64,000 nucleotides of DNA from contig OZ176051.1 of assembly GCA_964247055.1 (NCBI GenBank), positions 4,712,001-4,776,000 on the forward strand, read 5' to 3'. A program made the translations under genes and the position numbers. Within the stretch, counting starts at the first letter, position 1, and the number at the start of each line of letters is the position of its first letter. The stretch comes from Paragordius varius. Lineage: Eukaryota; Nematomorpha. A model generated the notes under the pieces. The model was not told where the DNA came from. It saw nothing but the letters and a program-made list of their open reading frames with translations, and ran no database searches. Positions 37,875 to 51,100 of the stretch are shown here, piece by piece.

Positions 37875-40800
37875 ATGAAATATTGCTCGTTTTGCAAATT
37901 GATTTCTGCCACCGATGAAGTATTTTAGAATGGTTATATATTAAGCTTTATAATCGTCATATATGCACCGAAGATCATTTATTTAAATTAAGAAAGGCAA
38001 GTTTGCACAAAGTTTGCGAAAGCTGTAAAACCTATTATTATCCTGATAACAATACACTTGAAGTCCATATAGTATCACATAGACATATATGGGTAAAAAA
38101 TATTAATATATTTTAGACTTCTGTTTTAGAAGCGTTTGGAGGTTTTCTATATTTAATAATAGGTTTGGATAAAATCATATCCAAGTGCAAACTTCAACAT
38201 GGCCCACGTAATTTTTTGGAACAATACGACTATTTAGGTATTTTTAATAATAATGTTTAGGATTAAATTTTGTTGTAAGATGTATCTGTCAAGATGCCTA
38301 TATAAGTGCATATTGTTGTTTGTTATGTGGTTATACCTTTAGTCCAAACAGAACAGACGAGTCTATAGTTGATCATTTGCATTCCAAAGAACACATTGAA
38401 AATTTTTTGGTAAAATTATAAAAATAATTTTGCATGTAAAATTTTTACTAAAAATTAAAATTAATTAAATTTCAATTATTATTATGTAGCGTGTAAAAGC
38501 TCCAGATTATATCACAGAATTTTTTACACTTTATGATGGTGAATGCCAGGCATTTATAGAGAGTCCTAAACATCGCAATTTAGATCAAAAGGAAATCATA
38601 AATAACGTTTTGAAAGTTTTAAGGCCTAAAATTGCCTCAGTTGTTGAAACAAGAATACTTTATTTTTATACAAATCCTCAATACCCGGATTTTGACATTG
38701 TAGATCATATACTTGATACATATTCAGCCATATCTGCCAATGATACAATGTCAGATATAAATGAACACATAGAAACTTTGGCTATATCATTGGAACCATA
38801 CTTTAAAGATTATGACAAGCCACAGAAAACAATACAGCAACCAGATTCAACGCTTAAAGTTAATAAATCTAATTCAATCATATCATCAAATATCGTGGAA
38901 AAAAATGCAGTTATGGACACTCTAGCAGAAGAACCTGACAAAAATATTAACAATTCTTCCGAGATTATTAATACGGAAATGAATAATAAATTTGTTGTAT
39001 TAGATTCTTTAACTTTTACCAATGAGTCTTTAGAAAATAATGGTGATTCTACTCTAAATAATAAGTCTCTTTTATCTTCAAGTGAAACGGAAATAGGGGG
39101 CCAAAAGGAAATAGCTTTTGAAGAAAAGTCAAACGTAAAGTTTGAACAAGAGATTGTGGATGTGCAATCTGTAAATAAAGCTGCTACATTAACCACCAAT
39201 CATGTATCCATGGGCAATATGGATAGTAACAATAATGATAATAATCCAATTGATGAAAATAAAAATAAAGAAGATACAGATGCAATTGTTGAGGATTCAG
39301 CTCCCAAAGAAAAAATATATAATGTCGTTTATGATGGGATGGCTAGTTTGTTACAAAACTTAAAACAGGAGGAAAAGGCATCTGAAATTCTGGACACAAG
39401 CAATTTTAAAACAGTTGCTTTGTCCAATTCGAATCCATTGCCACGGACTACGCAAAAATCAAAAAAGAAAAAGAAGAAAAGTATTTGTCCTCTTTTTTTA
39501 AACTACTGTCTTAAAACTCGTTTATATTAAAATCATAATGCCGACATTATCCTTTAATTTGAGAGGCCAGTTAGCTTGATTAAAGATGAAAAATAACTAG
39601 TTACTTTTAAATTTGTTTCTTTATTAAGGTTTATCTTTATAAAATATATAACTTTTTGTAATCTGCTAGCAATGAATTATAAACATTTACAATTTACATT
39701 ATCTTCTTTTTATATTTATAATCTATATTTAATGTAAATTTTGTATAAGGGTTAAAAAAGCAAAGCTTTTTTGAAGGTTCAATATTTTATCTGACTGCCT
39801 TTCGTTTTTATTGTAGTTTGGTGTGATTGTTTTTTAATACATAATAACCCTTTTATTGCAGAGTTAATAAATTTACATATAAATATTATTTTTCACTTAA
39901 ATTTTTAAAGTACAAAATTAATATAAAAATTTTTTGCAAAAAACGTTTTTACCAAGTTGCATATAAAGTTTGTTAACCTTTTTAGCTTAAGAACAATAAT
40001 TTAATGATTTTTTTATTGGTTAAAATATTCATCACAAATTATGATTCATTGTTTTTTGTTCATTTAGGCGATTTTTCTTCATGTTTCCAGAAAAAATGCC
40101 GGTAATGTCGACTTTTTTGTGAGTTGATCATTTTACCCTTTTTATATGAAAATTAACTTTTATGGTCATTTTGCAGAATTGCGTGATGTTTTAGGTGATT
40201 TTAAATCTAGTTGCTAATTTTTATCTAATGCTATAATCGTCTGCCATTTTAAAACGTTCGAAAAATCCTAAGTGAAAATTGTTTATATATATCAAAATAA
40301 TTTTTATATGATTTAACACCAAACCTAAAATATTTGCATTTTTGCCTCATAATTTATTATTTGTAATTAGGTTTGATATTGTTCATAAATTTCTTATATG
40401 GCGGTATGTGTAGTAGTGATACAGGGGTTGGGCCAATTAATTGGTTCCTTATACATTTATTTTTTGCATTTTGTGCTGACCCTTAATAGTTTACAATACG
40501 AGTTTTATGAAATTCTCCTTCTTGATTTTTAACAGAAACTATTTACATATATGAATAAATTTAAATGACTTATTTTTTTAGATCCTATTCCTCCTGCAAC
40601 AGACGGTTCCATAATTGCACCGCAGAACAAAGTGGATTTAAATATTCTGTTTAAGCGTCTGAGAACGTTTATAATTGGAATGCCAAAAGTATATTTAAAA
40701 TTTTTGATTTTAATATTCGGAATAGTTTTTAAAGTAAAAATTATTTTTTTAAATCATAAAATTTGTTAAATATTGAATAAACATTCAAGTTTTGGACAAT

Positions 40801-43800
40801 TTATTATTCAAACACATAGATACAAAGCATGTAAGTGATAATTTAAATATAATAACATCCTTTAAACTTTACACATATAGCAATAATATGCCAAGTGTAT
40901 TCATAAATTTTACAGTTTTTTGGTAAAATACATATTTTTAAAGGAATTCAATTATTAATTCATATTGTACATCGGTTTTTTCACATTTCTCTTCTCTCTC
41001 ATATAATATATGAATGCCAGGTGAGAAAAATCGAATGACCTTTGCGGCAGACCCTTCCTCAAGCCATTTTCTAACATCTTTGAAATTATTTAAGTGCTGC
41101 TTCGAAGGATGTATCAGTAAGATGATGCCAAGTCTGAAGAAAGCGGGTGGGAATATCAAAGCGATTTTAAGGCGTTTTTCATTCGTTTTGCTGTGTGAGT
41201 CGAAGCCTATTCATGCAACAAAATCGTTTTGCCATGTTTTTTGGCAGATTTCCGTTGTTTTTCGATTAATGCATGGTTTTAATCAGGTATTTGTTAGCGA
41301 TATTGTGTATCAACAGTTTCGCAGGACTTCAAAATATAATAAACAATACCGCTCTAATCAGACAGAGCATGTTCTTTTTGCCCGATTTGACCTTATTGTG
41401 GATAAAAAACTTGGCAAGATCACACGATTTTTCCGCTTTGGATTTACAAAATAATTCCATTTCTCATTCCCAAAATGATGAATGATTTCGTGGTATTGAA
41501 GTAGGATTTTTCATTTTGCTATTTAAGATTCGACGTTCATTCGAATTGTGTGCGACGCTTTTACTAAATGTTGGTCCTTATTGTTCGTAGCCTATTGATT
41601 GTTTTTTATACATTCATTGTTGTTAAGTTTGATGGGTATATTTCAATAACTCTTGCACTTTAGCGTCTTGTGTGGTCTACCAAAGCGCCCACACTCTTTT
41701 ACATGAAATCAAATTAATATGTTAATACCCTGTTTCACACTTGTTAATCGATATTACCCTGTTTCTGCCTTCAAACAATAATTATTATCACTTTTTCTTC
41801 TGATGGCAGCGTGTGTAGCAATTGTTCCTTTATTGACACAAAATTCTCTATGATTACTGAATAATCAAAATTTTGCTAGCTTTTGGTGATCTCAACTTGT
41901 GTGTGTTTATCGTTAAATGTCAGATGCACAAAATGGGGTATCAACTTAATCGTCTGCCTACTTTTCTCTCACATCTTTCCTTAGTTAAACCCTTGTTAAT
42001 ACGCCTGATATTACTGTGACAATCATTAATTAAGTCATATATAACACAACCAATACCTTGCTTTCTTACAAATCCCTTTTCAAGTTGTTAAACTATTTAC
42101 CTCATTCAATTATTTTTGTTAATCATTAAACAATATTGAATTTTTTATAAACTTTTTATTTATATTTACCGGGTGTTTTATTGACCTGAAAAGATAAACC
42201 TCTTATTAGGATTTATAATATGCATATAATAATTAATAAAAAATATTTTTCATCTTAATTAAATTTTGATATTTACATTTCAGGTAAATATAATAACAGA
42301 AGATTTTACGAGTGCACCCAAGGTGACTAAACTATTTAATTCATTGAACAAAGCAATATTTAACATTACATGGCCCGATATTACAAGTTTCGATGAAAAT
42401 GATCAGCATAACCTTAACTCGTTAAAAGATAGGTTAGCCATTTTAACCAACAAATTTCAATCCAACATATTTCGTGTTTTTCAAAAAACTAAGCAATTCA
42501 ATAATGATGAGTTTAGCGATATAATTCTTGGGATGTTGGATGTCCTAGTCGGGTACAAAGAATTATCTTTGCGTTTAAATGTCAATAGTTGTAATACAAC
42601 TACAACCATAAACACAGGTAATAATGCTGATGCAAACGGAGACATATATGCAGAGGAAATTTATTTGCGTGACCATGGTCATTCATCAACATCTTTATCT
42701 CAAAGACCCAGATCGCCGGATAGAATGAACCACCATAGTAGTAGAAGAGGGCATGATACTATACGTGACAGTGGAATTCATCATCACAATGATACGTCAT
42801 TTGCCGGTGAGAGACGATCGTCACTAACTCCTACTACCAAAATTAGGAAAAGGGGCACCAGAAGGAGCAAACGTTTAAACCCTGAGAGAGAAAAGCGTTT
42901 AAAGCTTAATCATAACGAAAACGAATCATTTCATGCAGCACAAGCAGCGCACGATTATTCAGTATCGCATGGCTTACGGCATGGAGCGACAGAAAAACGG
43001 TCTAGACCACATAGATCCCGATCTAAATCCAGATCCCTTAGTAAACGTCAACATGGAAGTATTCGAAGTGGTGCGGAAAGTGAAAGGTCCGAACGAAGGA
43101 AACATCATTCAGCAGCAGCCCATCGAAGCAGTAAACCTCGTGAAAGTGATTCCAGTTCACGGCGAACATCAACGCATGATAAGCAACAACACTCTACACG
43201 CCGTCATCATCATTCACAGTTATCATCGAGTGAAAGAAAAACGTTAGAAGATGGTTTAGACAAGCTTCGTGGCATAGTATCATCACAAAGAGCCCTGTTT
43301 CGATTACATGAATCAAACCCTAACACGGACCACCATTCAATGTTATCCGACACTGTGTTAACATTGCAAACGGCATTGAATAAACTTGTGGCCGATTTAG
43401 ATTTTATGTCAGCCCTACGGAAGGATAAACATTCGCAACACAATAATGATATCTTGGATCACGCTTTGCAGAATCAAGTGAAATTACTTGAGTTCTCGCA
43501 AAACTCAAACAATCGGCCCCAGTTCATTACAAATGATTATATCAACACTAATCTGCCTGTCAATTTGAATCAAAACAATCTACGTAATATTGCTCCTGGA
43601 AATTATCAATCAAACATGAATTTCCAAAGTCAATCATATAATAATGAAAGAAATCGGTTACGTGACAATAACGCTATTAAATATGATCCATTTAATACAA
43701 TTCTATCGGACCGTGGGATTAAATATATGGATCAAAGAGATGTATTGTATGAACAAGAAATAAAAAATAATTCGAGTAATTTTATACCAATGATGCATGC

Positions 43801-45894
43801 GCCAGATATTAACAATGTCATGATGAACCCCCCTTCAAATAATTTTGCTGGTATAATTACCCATAATTTACTATTAACTTACATATTTTATGATATATAT
43901 TCCTTGGCTACCTACTCGAATTTAGTCCATTGTGGCAACTAGTTAAAGATGGCACATGGGTATTTTGGGATGTGTGTAATCCTACTCTATGCTTTGGCCA
44001 ATTACATATTATATTTATAAAATTTTCATTTATTTTTGTCAAATTTGAGTTTTTTCATATTAAGGTAAATATTTTTTTGCTTAATTGTACGCTTAGGTGT
44101 TTGGAATGAATATGATCTACAAGATAGGAATAGAGGTTATAAAGCACCACATAGCAACTTTTTGTCAAACTCTTCGGGGCATGACACAAATAATAATTCT
44201 ATCATGAAACAAATGAGGAACGTTGCTGACAATGTTGCCAATTATAATCAGGTTTTGAGTCCACATAAGAAAGGGTCATTGTTGGTTAATCAACCCAAAT
44301 CAATAAATGGAAATATGGAGAAGAGAACTTTGATTGAACGTAACGTATCTACTTCAAATATCACATCATCTTTACCATATAAACTTGAACGCCTGCCCAA
44401 TCCAGCCCTTAAAAAAACGAATAAAGATAATGGAAAACAAGGTAGTGGTGTTAATAACAATACCAGGAGTGGTTTCACAAAAGAACTTCAACAACAAGCA
44501 AGCGCTTTACCAAAAGCATCAAGGGACTCATATCAAGCTATTGATTACAATAAAAACGCGGCTGGATATGATAATTTGCGCAGACCCATTTTGTGTGAGG
44601 GAGGATTTATAGATCAGGTTAAGATCTGAATTTAAGTTAAAATAATTTATTAAAAAAGTTTACATATCGTTCGTTTAAATTTTAAAACAAAATTTGTACT
44701 TGATTGACTTTGTCAATCCAAATTTCATTTTTAGCGTTTTACTGCTGTCTTTTCAAATATAATTATGACTTGTACATGTGAAAGAAGTGTTTTAAAAAGT
44801 ATAGGCGATGATCAGAAGTTAACCAAAGGATCAAAAAATAATTTTAATATAATTGATGGCAGTGTATAATTTAAATATTTGATATTTAGGTATAAAAATA
44901 GTAACAATTATAATTTCCGGAAATTTTTAAAACTTTTAAATGGATTAAAAGATATAAACGATATATAGTATTTAAAATTGGAATTAATTAATTTCAAGCA
45001 TTATTCCATATTTAATATCCAAGAAAAAAATTTGATTACAAATGAACTTTTAATTTAACATTTTTCGTACACCCTTTTTTTGGACTGTTAACAAATTTAA
45101 TTTTTATCATATAATTTTAAATGTTTTTTTTTTGTTAATTTTTAAAACTATATGGGAAATATCACTTTTTTCGTTTTTATGAACCCTAGATACCCTAAAA
45201 CTCCCTTTCGTTGTTTAACACAATCTTCTTTTAAACTTTTGAAACGCTATAACATTGACCAAATAGCATTCGATAGATTAAAGGAATGTCATTTTTTACA
45301 AATAATTGTATAATCTTTTAGAAAATTTCCACCAATTACAAGGTTGTTATCGATAATAACAACAATACCAATATGCAGAATCGAAAATTACAGACTGCTA
45401 ACAATTATGGACATCAAGAGCAACACCAGCAATATCATGCATCGCGAAACGTTCCCCAAAACGAAAATCGCAATAAAAATATTATGGCGCCACCGTATCA
45501 CCCAACAACTAACCCTAAAAAAGATGATGATTCCTTTTCTTACCAAATGTTTCAGGATCAACAATTGGCTCAACTTAGCGCACAGTTAGGGGATAATGCC
45601 ATTTTTGGTTCAACAGGTCATGTCAGTGGTGCTTTTGATTATACGACACCCGTCTTTAACGCTAACAATGTAAGTGGGATGAATGGACTAATAAGTGGAA
45701 CTCCACCATCCCAACAACACCAGTCACATAAAGCAATGTCCAATTTTATGAACACCGATAATTATATGTTAGGTCCTGCCAGGCCAAATGATGCTGTGAA
45801 TTCTTATGGTGGTGCTGGTGGTAGTGGCCATTTATTACAATCACAACCGCAACAACATGTTTATAATCCGAATACAAACTTTATTTATAAATGA
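37875..45894 (+). CDS. Zinc-finger, Asn/RS-rich nuclear-type protein (8 exons)
   Basis: Not recognised as a named gene. Exons: 37875-38092, 38117-38237, 38261-38409, 38490-39480, 40582-40688, 42284-43850, 44097-44617 and 45322-45894, about 1415 aa. C2H2-like fingers come first: YCSFCK with later His, VCESCKTYYYPDNNTLEVHI followed by VSHRH, and CCLLCGYTF with DHLHSKEH. A region starting RVKAPDYITEFF follows, then an acidic Asn/Ser-rich stretch and a Lys-rich patch. Near residues 580-680 lies a helical domain (LNSLKDRLAILTNKFQSNIF). Next is a basic Arg/Ser tract (RPHRSRSKSRSLSKRQH) and an Asn/Gln-rich C-terminus. The composition suggests an RNA- or chromatin-associated nuclear protein. Two introns are 24 and 23 nt. 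The reading frame breaks by one base near 37919, between the first finger and the rest. Confidence 0.75.
38093..38116 (+). other. 24-nt micro-intron
   Basis: It starts GTAAAAAATATT and ends ATATTTTAG. It separates CATATATGG from ACTTCTGTT at phase 0 and contains an in-frame TAG, so the protein is open only if it is removed. Confidence 0.7.
38238..38260 (+). other. 23-nt micro-intron
   Basis: It starts GTATTTTTAAT and ends ATGTTTAG. It splits a Gly codon (G/GA, phase 1) and carries an in-frame TAG if retained. Confidence 0.7.
40960..42100. other. GC-richer island within a zinc-finger gene intron
   Basis: Within intron 40689-42283 the base composition shifts clearly: 41041-41100 is 40% G+C by count, against roughly 20-25% in neighbouring intron sequence. 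Both strands are open over part of it (146 codons at 41014-41454 on plus, 73 at 40938-41159 on minus). The minus frame reads protein-like (VRKWLEEGSAAKVIRFFSPG) but matches nothing I know. It could be a repeat of unknown family, a decayed insertion or an unrecognised exon. Confidence 0.4.
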
Positions 45895-48188
45895 CCTACA
45901 CTCATTCATTGGCTTGCTTACTTTATATTTTGTAGCGCATATTTATTAGATTAAGGATATGTATATGTTGATTTTTCTTAACATCATTTGAATTTCATTA
46001 ACGCTGGGTTTTATAATCATCGTTTGTATGTATTTAGTAGATAAATATAATATCGAAATAAATGATTTGAAATTACTTTATCATCTTTACTTTGCTGCAT
46101 TAGAAGACGCTTTTTGAAGAAAAACATATCAGCTTTTATTTTTTATATGTGGTTTGAAAGTCCTACATTTAACGATCAAGTTTAAATAAAATAAATAATC
46201 CCGAGATTTTGCGATAAGAGTTTTATGGTAGAATTTTTATAAGAAAGTCCAATTTGTATATTAATAAAATTTAAATAAAAACTAACTTTTTAATCAAAAT
46301 TCTGGGGAAATGTTCAGCATCATTAAATAGAAATATCGTTTTTATACCGTTTCAATCATGCCTCGAAATAGTATGAACGCTTCAGCAATACTAAAAATCA
46401 AATTTTTGAATAAAGTATCCATTTTTTCAATAATATGTTTTTTGATGCTACCATATTTTGGCATATATTAAAGAAAATTATCACGAAATCTCGGCATTTT
46501 TGCATTTATTTTGAGAGAAATAGCTCATTTTAGAGGGGCTAGAAGTTTGGGACTTTCATAGTCCAAAAACTAAAGTTTTTTTTCAAAATAAAATCTCAAG
46601 ATTTTTTTGAATATCACCCTTGATGAGGGCCAGATTAAACTAGATATAATGGTCTTTTTACGATAGTTAAATACCATACCTGGACTATTCCGAAGCTATT
46701 ATATTTTTGCCTAGGTGGAATTTTTATTTTTCGGAAATCGCATGAGATCATTTAAATACAATTATGTAACCAAAATTAGAGATGTGCTAATCATATCAGA
46801 GAGAATGCTAGATCAACCGCTGACTTAAAGTATATTCTCTGCAAAATATAGTCAACAAGCAAAATTTAAACTCCCAATCGTTTAACTAGAATGGTTCCTT
46901 ATAAATCAAAAATATCCTTACTTTCATAAACTATTATTGAAAAATCTCTATCGATACCATATGCTATGTTATAAAAATGCAAAAAATTAATAAATTTTCG
47001 AAAATTGCATACCATTTGTTAAGATATGCGGTGCTGAATTATTGGAGCCATTTAATAAAATCGCAGTAAAAGAACTTTTTTATTCTTGGTGTGTCATAAG
47101 CTTTACCATAATATCCACACTAAAAAGTAAAATTAACAATTAAAGGGTCTCTTTAATATTAGCGAGACTCGTATATTAAACCAATGTGTTATGATTAATA
47201 TTATAACACATTTTTTAGTTATAAAGCTTATATAATCTCAGTCAAATATATTTAATTTGATAAAAAAATTAAATAAAATTTTCGCTTAAAAGCTTTATCT
47301 TTCCAAAACATATCGTAATAAATTTTGTTATTATTTCAATTAGATATATTTAATGATTGCTTGATTTAGCATGGAAATTCTAAATACAATGATACATCTT
47401 TTTACCCAAATTTCTTAAATTTGGTTTATATTTGTGCAAATATCATTGATGATCAATAAACTTTATTATCCATTTGTGCAAATATACATATACCAATTAA
47501 TTTATTTGTTTTTACAGCCATAAAATTTTATAACAAAATATTTTACAAAACATGCAAAAAAGATAAATATAGCATATAAATTATCAAATATAAAGTGCAA
47601 TTATCAATCAATACATTATTTATATAAATTTAACTTTTTGGATATACAAAATATGAGTGTGCTTGTGTGCTTTTTAAAAATTTCATGCAATGCGATAAAT
47701 ATATAATCAAGATTTCATCCATTTATACGGTTAATTTGCAGAAAAAAATAGGAATCAAAAATCGCATATCATACGCACTTAATAACACAGTGTGGTATCA
47801 TATTATAAAAGTTAATTTAAGATAATTTCGTTTTGTTCGAGATTTAATCATATGTAAAATTAGGTTAAAAATTGGTGTAATTGATGTTTCTAATACCTTC
47901 AACATATATATTCACAAGAAGTATTAGTAAGCCATTTATATAAACTTTTGGTGATGGATATATCAAAAATATAGAATTTCCAATCTTATATATATCACAT
48001 GAAAAACAACATTTGACTAGGTTAGAGAAGCAAACACGCACATATATACACAGCAAATAATATCAATTAATCCCTAATTATGAAATGGAATAAGGCCACT
48101 GTGTATAATAGGGTATGGTGTTTTAATGCATTTTGTCGACTTTATTCGTCTTTTTTATACCTTCGCACAAAAAAATATAATTTTAGGG
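45895..48188. other. Convergent intergenic region
   Basis: This holds the 3' flank of the zinc-finger gene and of the glycosyltransferase gene. It includes the second copy of the dispersed repeat at 46450-46610. No open frame here has protein-like features; the rest is AT-rich DNA without visible structure. Confidence 0.5.
46450..46610. repeat. Dispersed repeat, copy 2 (see 4145-4280)
   Basis: It shares TTTTGGCATATATTAAA, TTATCACG, CGGCATTTTTG, a following AGAGGGGCTAGAAG block and TTTGGGACTTTC in the same order as copy 1. Confidence 0.55.
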
Positions 48189-51100
48189 TCATAAAACAGC
48201 AACAGATGATATTGATTGCATAAAATTGGATGATTGATTCATAATTTTGTGAGAACTTTCCTTATGATATAATTGCCAAATATCAAGCAGACGATTTGGA
48301 TCGTGAAATCCGTGGCAAGCTATACGGTTGGCCAAATCCGTTTCCATATTTGGGGGTGGAAACATCATGAAATCGGGATTATGAGTTGGAGTTATCTAAA
48401 AACAACATCAAAGCAATCAAAATTTAATGTGATATGAAAGATTGTAAGTCTTTACAATTAATTAAAATAAAAATATGGCAAAAAGCAGACGGCTAAATCT
48501 CAATATTGGAGTATAATTTTGGTGGAGTTTCAAATGATATTTTACAATTTTACGTGTTTAAAAAATATTTTTTTGAATTATGCGCCTAATAGGTCATAGA
48601 AGGCAAATTTATATATTTGGCTTAATATCAGAGAATTTTTTTATTATTAAAATAAAAATCGCTCTGGGATAAAAAACTACCCCAAAAAGTAATAAAATTC
48701 AATTTATTTATCCTCAGCTTTAAAAGAATATTATTCCGTTAGTATAAAAAAGTAACCCAAATAGATAAAATGGACATAAAAGACTGACATTAATAAAATC
48801 ATTTTCATGAGCCTACATTTTCGATTTTAAGTTAAATATCAGTCGTTTTAAAAAAATTATTAATTATTTTTACCTAAAATTGATTTGTTTAAATATAATA
48901 CTAATCATTCCTTAGCTATGTCTTAAACCAGAACATAAATACGGCTGGAAATTTTTAAACGATAAGTAAAAATCAATAAGGCTTACTATGCTTCCGTAGT
49001 AGGCATCACGAAAAAAATTAATTGCAAAATATTATAACTTTTTATTAGATGACTAAGCATAACAATACAATTATAATTGTCTCTTCACACATTTAAATCA
49101 TATATTTTTTATTGGTTAAAGAAAGCGTCTCTCTGTGAATAAAATGACTGCATTTGCCTTATTTTAATCTTAAATTTTGTTAAAAATCCCTGGATTTATT
49201 AATTGTATAAATTTATAAATTTTTTATTGTTAAAAGGGGAAGGGAATTTTAGTTTGGCAAACAATTTCCTAATTTTCATAATTTATATTATGCCTTTAGT
49301 CAAAGATTATATTGATGATAATTTAAAGTGTTTTATCAACTTGAGGGAAAAAAATATTAAATTGTAAATCGTGACGGTAAAGTTCCGTGGATAAAAATCT
49401 CATCTTAAATTTAGGATTATGATAAAAAAAATTATTAATATTATTACATAAGAATTAATTTATTCATTCATTACTACTAGTTAAACAAAATTGAAAATAT
49501 AGGAAAAACGTAAAAATTGAGTAATCCATAATTTGGGGAAAAGAAAAATAAATAAAATTTATATTTTGTTGGCTTAAGTCACAATTTATTCTTAATTAAT
49601 TTATAGTTCTTTTCCAATAAAATACATGGCTAGTTAGGCTGATTTTAAGTTTTTATAGTCGTTTCTTTAAGAGTTGAAAAAAACTCGGCAAACAATAATT
49701 AATAAAAATTTATTAAAAACAACACCGTTTTTAAGCAAGATCAACAAAAAACATGTATTTTATAATAAAAATATAATTTATACAAGTTTGGTTTTAGCAT
49801 TCGGCCAAAGGTAATATTATAACCAAAATTTATATACAAATTAAAATGTGAACTATATTGCTAGTTTTCTATTAAATTTTGCCAGATAGTACATATATGC
49901 AGCAAAGAGCTTTTTTATTGATGAATAGCAAAAAATATATCGAAAAAAAAACTTTAAATTAATAATATTTCTTCTTGCCTATATAGGCAAAAAGAAAGAA
50001 ATGTCCTATATAATAAAAATTAACCTTCAATTTTAAAGCCATAATCCCAAAGTAGACATCATCGAATGGTAATAGCTTCGTAATGGGCGCCATTTCATAA
50101 AAATATCGAGCTACATCCTTTGAGAGCTAAAATTTAATACATAAATAATATATATTGCTATAACATTAAAAACTTTTTATTTCAACATTTGAAAACTATA
50201 AATTACAAATGTAACTGTTTTTTATATTGTAACATGTAATAATTGGTTATATATATGTGACATATTAGATATGAGAGGATTAATAGTGAAGAGAGACCTT
50301 TAAAACAAACATATATAAACTCATTAATATGCAGATGATATAAAAACTTTGTAATATAAGAGATAATAAAACATTTCTTACTACTTGATAACAAATTAAA
50401 TTTTTGTTCAATACGACTATTAGTAAACACAATACACATATTATTTCGATAAAACATTTTTCAAAAAATTCAAAAAATCAGATATAGTTTAGATTCAAAA
50501 AATCAAACCATAATAACTCCACCAGTAACGTAGGGTGGATAAGCATCGTAGGGGTATTCATCAACCCCAATAAACCATTTACTGAACCGGATACGATGTG
50601 GTGTATTTTTTGCAAATACATACCCTGTGTAAATGTTAGAAAAGACATTTTTATTATCATCCAAATATTTTTTCGTAAAAATTCGATCGGTATGATTTTT
50701 TGTAATGGCACGAGAAGATATATTGCTTGAGATAAGACCGGTTTTAGTTTGATTGATTTGATTAGGGGTTTTTGCATTAATTTTTGCACCATTTGTTACG
50801 TTGTTTAATATGCGTTCGCTTTCCTGCGTCATTTGTTCATAAGTTATGGGTTGGTTAAAAAGATCCCTTAAATATTGCATATCGGTACCGAATGCATAAT
50901 TGTTAGAATTGTTTAGTGTGGAAGACAAAGGAATTTTATAATCATAGGAATTTTGCATCACACCCATAAAATTATTGTTATTTTGCGGTACTTTAGGTTC
51001 GATCGATGGCAATATAAAATTCCGTTTGAGTTTGAGTTTTGGTGCATTACGTTTTTGAATAATATAGTTTGAAGAAGTGGTGGTGGTGGTGGTGTAATTA

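Noticed and set aside
37920-37928. GTATTTTAG as a 9-nt intron that would repair the zinc-finger frame
   Set aside because: It has GT...AG ends, but removing 9 nt does not change frame, and 9 nt is not credible for splicing.
48660-48695. AAACTACCCCAAAA near 48675 as a third full copy of the GGGGTAGTT element
   Set aside because: Only one end is recognisable. No matching left end was found within about 600 bp, so it is noted only as a possible fragment.
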